Shown in pieces: positions 35,918-43,003 of a stretch of DNA of 64,000 nucleotides. Positions within the stretch are counted from its first letter, which is position 1. The number at the start of each line of letters is the position of its first letter. The DNA is from Petrotoga mobilis SJ95. Its GTDB lineage: Bacteria > Thermotogota > Thermotogae > Petrotogales > Petrotogaceae. The position numbers were made by a program, and so were the translations under genes. The DNA is taken from the NCBI RefSeq assembly GCF_000018605.1, contig NC_010003.1, positions 248,001 through 312,000 on the forward strand, written 5' to 3'. Below the pieces are notes generated by a model. It saw nothing but the letters and a program-made list of their open reading frames with translations, was not told the origin of the DNA and made no database searches.

Positions 35918-36991
35918 ATGGAAAAAACGCTATCTTTTAAGACTAAATTCTTTTTGACAATTCTTTTTATATTGGCAATCTTTCTATTACTGTTGACAGC
36001 TAATAACAAAGCTAGTGATTATTTAATTTTGATATTGAATTTAATGGCAATTAATATAATATTCGCCGTAAGTTTAACCTTTATTAACGGTATTACAGGT
36101 ATCTTTTCGTTGGGGCATGTTGGATTCATCGCAATTGGGGCATATGTATCGTCCATTTTAACACTTTCTCCTGCTCAAAAAGAAATAAGTTTTCTGATAA
36201 AACCTTTAATATACCCCTTAAATGTTATCCAAATCCCTTTCCTACCAGCAATTATAATAGCTGGACTGGTAGCTGCTGCGTTTGGTTACTTAGTTGCTGC
36301 CCCATCTCTTCGACTAATTGGTGATTATTTAGCCATCGCAACCCTTGGTTTAGGTGAGGTGGTTAGAATCGTTGCAAATAATACCTGGTCTATCACAAAT
36401 GGGGCTTTGGGTTTAAAAAGCATCCCACAATATTCTAACCTATGGTGGACTTGGGGATTTGCTTTAATTACCGTAGTCTTCATTTCCAGCTTAATAAAAA
36501 GTAGTTATGGAAGAGCTTTGAAGGCAATAAGAGAAGATCCAATTGCTGCTAAATCTATGGGAATTAATGTTTTTTCTCATCAAGTAGTCACTTTTGTAAT
36601 TGGTTCTTTTTTTGCAGGAGTTGGTGGAGCATTATGGGCTCACTTAATCACTACTATAGATCCAAAATCTTTCATGTTTCAAAAAACCTTTGAAATATTG
36701 ATAATGGTGGTCATCGGTGGACTTGGGAGTATTAGCGGAGCCATAATCGGAGCTTCACTTTATACAGTAGGATTAGAGTTCCTTAGAGTTCTAGAAGAAC
36801 CCATATCGATTGGTCCTATCTACATACCAGGTATCCCGGGAATGAGAATGGTGGTTTTATCTCTCATTCTCATAATTACAATGCTATTTTGGAGAAGAGG
36901 CATAATGGGAAGAAATGAAATAACATGGGATGGCATCTATAAACTGATAATGAAAGTAAGAAATAAAAATAGATTGAGAGATGATGAATGA
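35918..36991 (+). CDS. livM: Branched-chain amino acid ABC permease LivM
   Basis: Second channel subunit, about 357 residues. TFINGITGIFSLGHVGFIAIGAYV, AIATLGLGEVVRIVANN and VVIGGLGSISGAIIGA are the conserved LivM blocks. ATG 35918, five bases after AAGGTG; a GTG at 35912 overlapping the livH stop is possible too. It ends with a basic cytoplasmic tail (KLIMKVRNKNRLRDDE). Confidence 0.95.
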   Translation: MEKTLSFKTKFFLTILFILAIFLLLLTANNKASDYLILILNLMAINIIFAVSLTFINGITGIFSLGHVGFIAIGAYVSSILTLSPAQKEISFLIKPLIYPLNVIQIPFLPAIIIAGLVAAAFGYLVAAPSLRLIGDYLAIATLGLGEVVRIVANNTWSITNGALGLKSIPQYSNLWWTWGFALITVVFISSLIKSSYGRALKAIREDPIAAKSMGINVFSHQVVTFVIGSFFAGVGGALWAHLITTIDPKSFMFQKTFEILIMVVIGGLGSISGAIIGASLYTVGLEFLRVLEEPISIGPIYIPGIPGMRMVVLSLILIITMLFWRRGIMGRNEITWDGIYKLIMKVRNKNRLRDDE

Positions 36992-37018
36992 ATTAGAAAA
37001 TTTTCAAGGAGGCTTCCA

Positions 37019-37816
37019 ATGACTAACCAATACGATAACGAATATATCTTAGAATTTGAGAATGTAACCAAAAGATTTGGAGGTTTAATGGCAGTTAATA
37101 ACTTCAATGGCTATTTGAAAAATGGCGAATTACTTGGTCTAATAGGTCCCAATGGGGCAGGGAAAACCACTCTTTTCAATTTGATCACTGGTATATACAC
37201 TCCAGATACTGGAAAAATTTTATTTAAGAAACAAAAAATAAATTCTAAAAAACCTCATGAAATAACTCAGTTGGGAATTGCTAGAACTTTTCAAAATATT
37301 CGATTGTTTAAAGATATGACAGTTCTAGAAAATGTTTTAGTCTCTCAGCATTTGAAATTGAAAAGTTGGATTTGGCTTTTTAAAAGTGTTTTAAAAACTC
37401 CTGACGTTTTAAAAGTGGAAAAAGAGATGCAAAACGAAGCCTGGGATCTTCTAGAAGAAGTCGGATTGTCTGTTTACGCTAATGACAAGGCAAACTCTCT
37501 TCCATATGGATTACAAAGAAAGTTAGAAATCGCAAGAGCACTTGCCACCGGAGCAAACCTACTTCTGTTAGACGAACCAGCAGCAGGAATGAACCCTCAT
37601 GAAACGAGCGAATTGATGGAATTTATAAAACATATAAGACAGGAGTTTGAGCTATCTATTCTCATTATAGAGCATGACATGAAAGTTATCATGGGAATTT
37701 GTGAGCGTATTTATGTATTGGATTATGGAAGAAAAATCGCTGAAGGAAGTCCACAGGAGATTCAAAAAGATCCTTTGGTAATAAAAGCCTATTTAGGTGA
37801 GGAGTTGGCAATATGA
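37019..37816 (+). CDS. livG: Branched-chain amino acid ABC ATPase LivG
   Basis: ATPase of the importer, 265 residues. Walker A GPNGAGKTT, the LivG-type insertion after it, Q-loop IARTFQNIRLF, signature LPYGLQRKLEIARAL (in place of LSGGQ, usual for LivG), Walker B LLLLDEPAAGMNP and the switch His in IEHDM. Start after AAGGAGG. Overlaps livF by ATGA. Confidence 0.96.
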   Translation: MTNQYDNEYILEFENVTKRFGGLMAVNNFNGYLKNGELLGLIGPNGAGKTTLFNLITGIYTPDTGKILFKKQKINSKKPHEITQLGIARTFQNIRLFKDMTVLENVLVSQHLKLKSWIWLFKSVLKTPDVLKVEKEMQNEAWDLLEEVGLSVYANDKANSLPYGLQRKLEIARALATGANLLLLDEPAAGMNPHETSELMEFIKHIRQEFELSILIIEHDMKVIMGICERIYVLDYGRKIAEGSPQEIQKDPLVIKAYLGEELAI

Positions 37817-38547
37817 ACAGTGAAAATTCAAACATAATTCTTAAAATATCTGATATGAACGTTCACTATGGTGGTATCCATGCAGTAAAAGGAATCGATA
37901 TGGAAATCAAAAAGAATGAAATCACAACGTTGATTGGATCAAATGGAGCGGGAAAAACTACAACCTTGAACGGAATAATGAATGTAGTTAAAAAGAGCGG
38001 TGGAAAGGTGTTTTTAGATAATGTTGATATTACAAGCATGGAAACTCATAGAATGGTAGAAAAAGGAGTAGTTCTAGTCCCTGAAGGTAGACGTATATTC
38101 CCAAATCTAACGGTTTTAGAAAACCTCCGATTGGGTTCGTATTCTCGCAAAGACTCTGAAAAAATAAGCGAAGATTTCGATTGGGTACTTACACTTTTCC
38201 CACGATTAAAGGAAAGACTCAAGCAACTTGGAGGCACACTATCTGGGGGAGAACAACAAATGCTGGCGGTTGCAAGAGGGTTAATGTCAAGACCAAAGGT
38301 TCTAATGCTCGATGAACCTTCTCTTGGACTAGCTCCTATTCTAGTTAAAGAGGTTTTAGAAACTATAGAAAAAATATGTGAAGAGGGGGTAACCATACTG
38401 CTTGTAGAACAAAATGCCGTTGGTGCATTAAAAATCGCTCATTATGGTTATGTCTTAGAAACCGGCAAAATTGTTCTCGAAGGACCTGCAAAAGATCTCT
38501 TAGAAAACGATGAAGTTAGGAAAACTTATCTAGGAGTGACGGTTTAA
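37813..38547 (+). CDS. livF: Branched-chain amino acid ABC ATPase LivF
   Basis: Second ATPase, 244 residues. Walker A GSNGAGKTT (42-50), signature LSGGEQQMLAVARG, Walker B VLMLDEPSLGLAP and the switch region VEQNA. Overlaps the livG stop by four bases (ATGA), so translation is coupled. A truncated paralogue lies at 32692-33193, about 93 percent identical in the shared part, showing that the whole operon was once present twice. Confidence 0.97.
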   Translation: MNSENSNIILKISDMNVHYGGIHAVKGIDMEIKKNEITTLIGSNGAGKTTTLNGIMNVVKKSGGKVFLDNVDITSMETHRMVEKGVVLVPEGRRIFPNLTVLENLRLGSYSRKDSEKISEDFDWVLTLFPRLKERLKQLGGTLSGGEQQMLAVARGLMSRPKVLMLDEPSLGLAPILVKEVLETIEKICEEGVTILLVEQNAVGALKIAHYGYVLETGKIVLEGPAKDLLENDEVRKTYLGVTV

Positions 38548-38672
38548 AACTTTGAAACCACATCACACTTTCTTAAGCTTCTTCTAAGCTTCCATTAAGT
38601 GAACATTAAGCATATTGTTTTATTATTCTGATGTATCAAAAATAAAAAACATTACTTAGTGGAGGTGTTGGT

Positions 38673-39302
38673 ATGAAAAAAGTTTTTCTGTCTTTCTTTA
38701 TAGGTATTCTTTTAGTCGGATCGTTATTTGCACAAGTAGGACCAGCTGGTGGGGCTCCAATGTCCCAGGTACAAAGTCAAGACCGTGACAACCAGATGCT
38801 CCAAGTTCAGGAAAGATTGCAAGAAAGAGTATTATCTCAAGATGTTTCACCAGTAACCGTTACCGGAACTGTAAAAACCATAGTGGATGACGATGTATCT
38901 TTAACCTTGAGTGTTGAAGTAGACTCCGAAATTTACTCAGTAAGAGTACCAAAGAATCTTTTGAATGAAGTAAAAGCAGGCGAAAGTATTGAACTAACAG
39001 GATACAAGGTAGTAATAAACGACAACAAAAACTTTGTACCTTTAGAAATCAAATATCAAGATAGAATTGTGAATATGCAGAGATATATGGAAAATACTAG
39101 ATCTCAAATTTCCGAAAGATACCAAGAAAATTTCCCACAAAATCAAGATTATCAAAGATATAGAGACTACCAAAATTACCAAGATTTCAAAAGATATCAA
39201 CAGTACAAGAATTATCAAGACTACCAAGATTTTCAAAGATACCAAAACTACCAAAGATTCAATCAACAAAGATATCAAGATTGTCCCTATTACAACGACT
39301 AA
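38673..39302 (+). CDS. Secreted protein with Tyr/Gln triplet repeat tail
   Basis: 209 residues, not recognised as a known family. Signal peptide MKKVFLSFFIGILLVGSLFAQ; a central beta-rich segment (residues 60-128: VTVTGTVKTIVDDD, IYSVRVPKNLLNEVKAGESIELTGYKVV) that looks like a small OB or nucleic-acid/ligand-binding barrel. From Tyr160 to Phe196 every third residue is Tyr or Phe (13 in phase), with Gln, Arg, Lys, Asp or Asn between, then a DCPYYND end with one Cys. GGAGGTG precedes the ATG. It follows livF by 125 bases and was part of the duplicated liv unit (remnant at 33215), so it has long travelled with the transporter. Confidence 0.8.
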   Translation: MKKVFLSFFIGILLVGSLFAQVGPAGGAPMSQVQSQDRDNQMLQVQERLQERVLSQDVSPVTVTGTVKTIVDDDVSLTLSVEVDSEIYSVRVPKNLLNEVKAGESIELTGYKVVINDNKNFVPLEIKYQDRIVNMQRYMENTRSQISERYQENFPQNQDYQRYRDYQNYQDFKRYQQYKNYQDYQDFQRYQNYQRFNQQRYQDCPYYND

Positions 39303-39320
39303 TTCAAAGTAAAAACGATG

Positions 39321-39347
39321 AAAAGAGGCCTAAAGGCCTCTTTTTTT
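39321..39347 (+). terminator. Terminator of the liv / triplet-protein unit
   Basis: AAAAGAGGCC-TAAA-GGCCTCTTTTTTT, a strong intrinsic terminator; its duplicate is at 33362-33389. Confidence 0.93.
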
Positions 39348-39412
39348 ATACAAAGAAATAATTAACTTTATAATATTTTTCAAAAATTGAAAAAAACTTC
39401 AATATTTGGCTT

Positions 39413-39458
39413 TAATCGTCTATAATCATGAAATTTTTTTCATAATCGTCTATAATCA
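39413..39458 (+). repeat. Pair of 16-base direct repeats upstream of the proline operon
   Basis: TAATCGTCTATAATCA occurs at 39413-39428 and again at 39443-39458, exactly 30 bases apart (about three helix turns). The pair lies just upstream of the likely promoter, the position expected of an activator or a repressor dimer pair. Confidence 0.75.
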
Positions 39459-39478
39459 CCTTTTTTAAAAAACGAGAA

Positions 39479-39508
39479 TTGTGATTCAATTAATAGTAGA
39501 ACCATAAT
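39479..39508 (+). promoter_or_regulatory. Likely promoter of the proline oxidation operon
   Basis: TTGTGA, 18-base spacer, CATAAT. The leader to the first gene would be about 65 bases. Not a strong match, but placed directly after the direct repeats. Confidence 0.45.
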
Positions 39509-39581
39509 ACTTGTGTTGTGGACAGCGGGACGAAGGGGCACTAAAGAAAGGAGTATATAATTTATTTAAGAAGGAGAAAAA

Positions 39582-39890
39582 ATGAGAATACAAAATCATC
39601 CCATACTAAGTTTCAATAGAGATAAACAAATAAAGTTCTATTACAATGGTAAAGAATTGATAGGTTACGAAGGAGAAACCATTGCGGCAGCATTGTACGC
39701 AAATGGTGTTTTTAAATTCAGTGAAAGTAAGAAATTACACAGACCAAGAGGAATTTTCTGCGCTATTGGACATTGTTCCTCCTGTTTGATGACAGTTGAT
39801 GGAGTCCCAAACGTAAGAACGTGCATAACTCCTCTAAAAGATGGAATGAAAGTGGAATCCCAAAATATCGGAGTTGAGATAAATGAGTAA
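39582..39890 (+). CDS. [2Fe-2S] subunit of multisubunit proline dehydrogenase-like complex
   Basis: 102-residue Fer2_4-type protein, as found at the N terminus of sarcosine oxidase alpha and as the separate small subunit in archaeal dye-linked proline dehydrogenases. Cluster cysteines lie in FCAIGHCSSCLMTVDGVPNVRTC (four Cys). YEGETIAAALYANGV is the typical opening. AAGGAG precedes the ATG. It overlaps the next gene by eight bases, in an operon of five genes: this, FAD/NAD oxidoreductase, BFD protein, FAD dehydrogenase, P5C dehydrogenase. Confidence 0.87.
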   Translation: MRIQNHPILSFNRDKQIKFYYNGKELIGYEGETIAAALYANGVFKFSESKKLHRPRGIFCAIGHCSSCLMTVDGVPNVRTCITPLKDGMKVESQNIGVEINE

Positions 39891-41526
39891 AATTGAAAAC
39901 CTTGAATTATTGGTTGTAGGTGGAGGTCCTGCAGGACTTTCAGCTGCACTTGCTGCTGCTAATTACGGAATTAAAGTATCTTTAGCAGAAGAAAGAGAAT
40001 TTTTAGGTGGACAGCTAATAAAACAAACCCATAGATTTTTCGGTTCAGAAAAAGAATACGCAGGCACAAGGGGAATAGATATACTGAGAAAGTTGATCGA
40101 CGAAGTTAACAAAAATAAAAACATAGAAGTGTTATTATCTTCTCGAGTCTTGGGAATCTATGAGGATAACGTTGTAACTATATTAAACGATCATAAAATG
40201 AAAAAGTATTATCCTCAAAGTATTATTTTTGCAACGGGGGCATCCGAAAAATTTTTAGCTTTTGAGAATAACGACCTTCCTGGCATCTTTGGTGCCGGTG
40301 CAGTTCAGACTTTGATGAATGTTTATGGCGTCATGCCAGCAACAAATGTCTTAATGATTGGTTCGGGAAATATTGGGTTGATAGTTTCTTACCAATTATT
40401 ACAAGCTGGTGTAAAAGTAGCTGCAATAGTTGAAGCAGCACCAAAAATAGGCGGATACTCTGTTCATGCATCAAAACTCAGAAGGTTGGGCGTACCTATT
40501 TTAACCTCTCATACCATAAAAAAAGCCATTGGAAAAGAAAAAGTTGAAGGAGCGGTAATATGTGAACTTGACAACGATTGGAACGAAGTAAAAGATACCG
40601 AACAACTGATCAAATGTGATGCAATCTGTCTATCTGTTGGATTAACCCCATTGGTTGACCTCTTAAAACAAAGGAAAGTAAAAACCACTTATGTCTCAGA
40701 GTTGGGCGGCTACGTCCCCTTAAGAGATGAAAATATGGAAACCTCAATTAAAAATTTATTTGTTGCAGGGGATGTTTCAGGAATAGAAGAAGCAACAGTA
40801 GCAATGATCGAAGGTCAAATAGCCGGTTTATCCGTTGCCATAAGAATCGGAAAAAACAACAAAGGTGAAATTGAAAAAAGAATAGAAGAAGCTAAAAATG
40901 AATTAGAATTGCTAAGATCTGGTCCTGTAGGCAAGAAAATTAGGAAAGGATTGTCTAAATTAGGTTTGAATCACGGGAAAAATTATAACGAAAATTTTTC
41001 AGAAGAAACACTCGACATTTCTTATTTGATGAAAACTGGAGTACCTTCAGAAGAAAATTTAAAAAACAAGCTACCATCAGAAGAAAAGGTATTTGACAAA
41101 GGACCTATAGCCATATCAGAGTGCTTTCAAAGATTCCCTTGTGATCCATGCGTAAAAAGCTGCCCTTTCAACGCCATATCTGAAAATGGTAACATCAACA
41201 ACATTCCCTACGTTGACTTTGAAAAATGCACCGGATGTGGCATATGTGTTAGCAAATGCCCAGGACTGGCAATGTTTGTGATTCATAAAAATTTCAGTGA
41301 AACAACTTCGGTTGTAATCATACCTTACGAATTTCTTCCAAGACCTCATAAAGGAGAAATTGTCAAGGTACTTGATAGAGAGGGAAAATACTTATGTGAT
41401 GGCAAAGTAATAAGAATATTGGATGGAAAATTTCAAGACAAAACAGCCGCAGTGAGTATAGAAATTCCAAAGAGATACTATTTACAAGCTAGGAATTTTA
41501 AAGTGGAGGAAGGAACCCATGGATGA
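39883..41526 (+). CDS. FAD/NAD oxidoreductase subunit with two-cluster ferredoxin domain (PdhA-like)
   Basis: 547 residues. N-terminal pyridine-nucleotide-disulfide-type domain (VVGGGPAGLSAALAAANYG; second Rossmann MIGSGNIGLIVSYQL; GDVSGIEEATVAMIEGQIAG), then a C-terminal ferredoxin domain with CDPCVKSCP and CTGCGICVSKCP. This is the alpha subunit layout of the hetero-oligomeric L-proline dehydrogenase of Thermococcales, which passes electrons to NAD(H) or dyes. It overlaps both neighbours by eight bases. Paralogous to the 405-residue oxidoreductase of the glp cluster (50813-52030), which lacks the ferredoxin domain. Confidence 0.87.
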   Translation: MSKIENLELLVVGGGPAGLSAALAAANYGIKVSLAEEREFLGGQLIKQTHRFFGSEKEYAGTRGIDILRKLIDEVNKNKNIEVLLSSRVLGIYEDNVVTILNDHKMKKYYPQSIIFATGASEKFLAFENNDLPGIFGAGAVQTLMNVYGVMPATNVLMIGSGNIGLIVSYQLLQAGVKVAAIVEAAPKIGGYSVHASKLRRLGVPILTSHTIKKAIGKEKVEGAVICELDNDWNEVKDTEQLIKCDAICLSVGLTPLVDLLKQRKVKTTYVSELGGYVPLRDENMETSIKNLFVAGDVSGIEEATVAMIEGQIAGLSVAIRIGKNNKGEIEKRIEEAKNELELLRSGPVGKKIRKGLSKLGLNHGKNYNENFSEETLDISYLMKTGVPSEENLKNKLPSEEKVFDKGPIAISECFQRFPCDPCVKSCPFNAISENGNINNIPYVDFEKCTGCGICVSKCPGLAMFVIHKNFSETTSVVIIPYEFLPRPHKGEIVKVLDREGKYLCDGKVIRILDGKFQDKTAAVSIEIPKRYYLQARNFKVEEGTHG

Positions 41527-41806
41527 AAACAAGGTAATAATTTGTAGATGTGAAGATGTAACTTTAAAAGAAATAAGGGATGCCATAAGAGAAGGATTCA
41601 CCACCGTTGAAGAAATAAAGAGGGTAACAAGGAGCGGGATGGGACCTTGTCAAGGTAAAACCTGTGGCTTGTTGATCGCAAAAGAAATTTCGCAGATGAC
41701 GGGTAAACCAATGGAAGAAATAGAATTACAAAACATCAGACCTCCTTACGGAGGAATAACCTTTGAAGAAGTAATAAAAGGAACCATAACGGAAAATGAT
41801 AAATAA
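41519..41806 (+). CDS. BFD-type [2Fe-2S] protein subunit
   Basis: 95 residues with the BFD pattern: CRCEDVT at the N terminus and GPCQGKTCG, giving four Cys for one [2Fe-2S] cluster. Corresponds to the small ferredoxin-like subunit of archaeal proline dehydrogenase complexes; in the glp cluster the same domain is fused to the C terminus of GlpA. ATG overlaps the end of the previous gene, inside a GGAGG-containing region. Confidence 0.88.
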   Translation: MDENKVIICRCEDVTLKEIRDAIREGFTTVEEIKRVTRSGMGPCQGKTCGLLIAKEISQMTGKPMEEIELQNIRPPYGGITFEEVIKGTITENDK

Positions 41807-41834
41807 ACCTTAATATAACTAGCAGGTGAAAAAT

Positions 41835-42980
41835 ATGAAAAATAAAGCAAACGTTGTGATAATAGGAGGAGGCGTCGTAGGTTGTTCCATCGCTTATAAC
41901 CTTGCCAAAAAAGGGCTTAAAGATGTAGTGTTGCTTGAAAAATCCTACCTTTCAAGCGGAGCAACTGGTAGATGTGGTGCGGGAGTTAGGCAACAATGGG
42001 GCACCAAACAAAACTGTCTTTTGGCAAGCGAAAGTATGCATATTTTTGAACACTTTGAAGATGTCCTTCAAATAAAAAGATACATAGAATTAAAGCAAAA
42101 AGGTTATTTGTTACTAGCATACTCTGACAAAGAATTAGAGCAATTTAAAAAAAATATCGAAGTTCAACACAGTTTAAATATACCTTCTATTCTATTAACT
42201 CCTAAAGAAGCTAAAGAGATTGTTCCCGACTTAAACATAGAAAAGTTGGTAGGAGCCGCTTACTGTGCTAAAGATGGGCATGCCAACCCTTTCCAAGTGA
42301 CTTTGGGTTACGCAGAAGCTGCGCAAAGATTAGGTGTGGAAATAAACAAATTTACCGAAGTCAAAGATATAAAAATTAAGAATGACACAGTGCTGGGGGT
42401 ACAAACAAACAAAGGTTTCATAGAATGTAAGAATGTAGTTGTAGCAGCAGGAGGTTGGACACAAAATATAGCTAAAATGGCTGGAATAGAACTCCCAGTT
42501 TACTCCGAAAGACACGAAATATTGGTAACAGAATCTGTTAAAAATATACTCGATCCAATGTTAATGTCCTTCTCTTACAATATTTATTGTCAACAAGAAC
42601 CCAATGGCAGCTTTATCATGGGTTATGGGCCGGAGAACGAACCACCTAGTTACAATATGGAAAGTTCATGGGAATTCCTTGAAACTATGTCAAAAAAGGC
42701 AACGTGGTTATTGCCTCCTCTTAAAAATATCCGCATCATTAGGCAATGGGCGGGTTTATACAACATTTCGCCAGATAGACAACCAATAGTATCTCAAATC
42801 AATGAGGTAGAAGGTCTATATGTTGCTTGTGGGTTCAGTGGGCATGGTTTTATGCTTGCACCAGCTGTTGGAATTCTAATGGCAGATATAGTTACAGGTG
42901 ATAAATTAACATACGATGTCATTTTAGATTTAGAAAGATTCAACAGAGGAGAAATCATTGAAGAGCCCTCTGTTGTATAA
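41835..42980 (+). CDS. FAD-dependent dehydrogenase, probable proline dehydrogenase catalytic subunit (PdhB-like)
   Basis: DAO-family flavoprotein of 381 residues. VVIIGGGVVGCSIAYNLAKKG is the FAD-binding loop; SSGATGRCGAGVRQQWGTKQN closely resembles the beta subunit of Pyrococcus/Thermococcus proline dehydrogenase. The C-terminal GFSGHGFMLAPAVG is the flavin-contact motif. Sarcosine or glycine oxidase activity is the alternative, but the P5C dehydrogenase gene directly after it favours proline. ATG 41835 is six bases after AGGTG; GTG 41826 is possible. Confidence 0.85.
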   Translation: MKNKANVVIIGGGVVGCSIAYNLAKKGLKDVVLLEKSYLSSGATGRCGAGVRQQWGTKQNCLLASESMHIFEHFEDVLQIKRYIELKQKGYLLLAYSDKELEQFKKNIEVQHSLNIPSILLTPKEAKEIVPDLNIEKLVGAAYCAKDGHANPFQVTLGYAEAAQRLGVEINKFTEVKDIKIKNDTVLGVQTNKGFIECKNVVVAAGGWTQNIAKMAGIELPVYSERHEILVTESVKNILDPMLMSFSYNIYCQQEPNGSFIMGYGPENEPPSYNMESSWEFLETMSKKATWLLPPLKNIRIIRQWAGLYNISPDRQPIVSQINEVEGLYVACGFSGHGFMLAPAVGILMADIVTGDKLTYDVILDLERFNRGEIIEEPSVV

Positions 42981-43003
42981 AACTTAAAAAGGAGGAATCA
43001 ATT

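Noticed and set aside
36980-37018. Possible frame overlap or frameshift between livM and livG.
   Set aside because: The livM stop and the livG ribosome site (AAGGAGG) are both normal and separate.
39140-39300. Short-period tandem DNA repeat that could be taken for a CRISPR-like or minisatellite array.
   Set aside because: The period follows codons (Tyr-Gln-x), the frame is open and ends in a stop and a terminator; no spacers exist. No CRISPR array was found anywhere in the window.
39510-39581. GGGACGAAGGGGCA, which recalls the conserved core of a glycine riboswitch, before the proline operon.
   Set aside because: The leader is only about 65 bases and lacks the paired helices and the CAGG/AAGGACAG parts of the aptamer; chance similarity is more likely.
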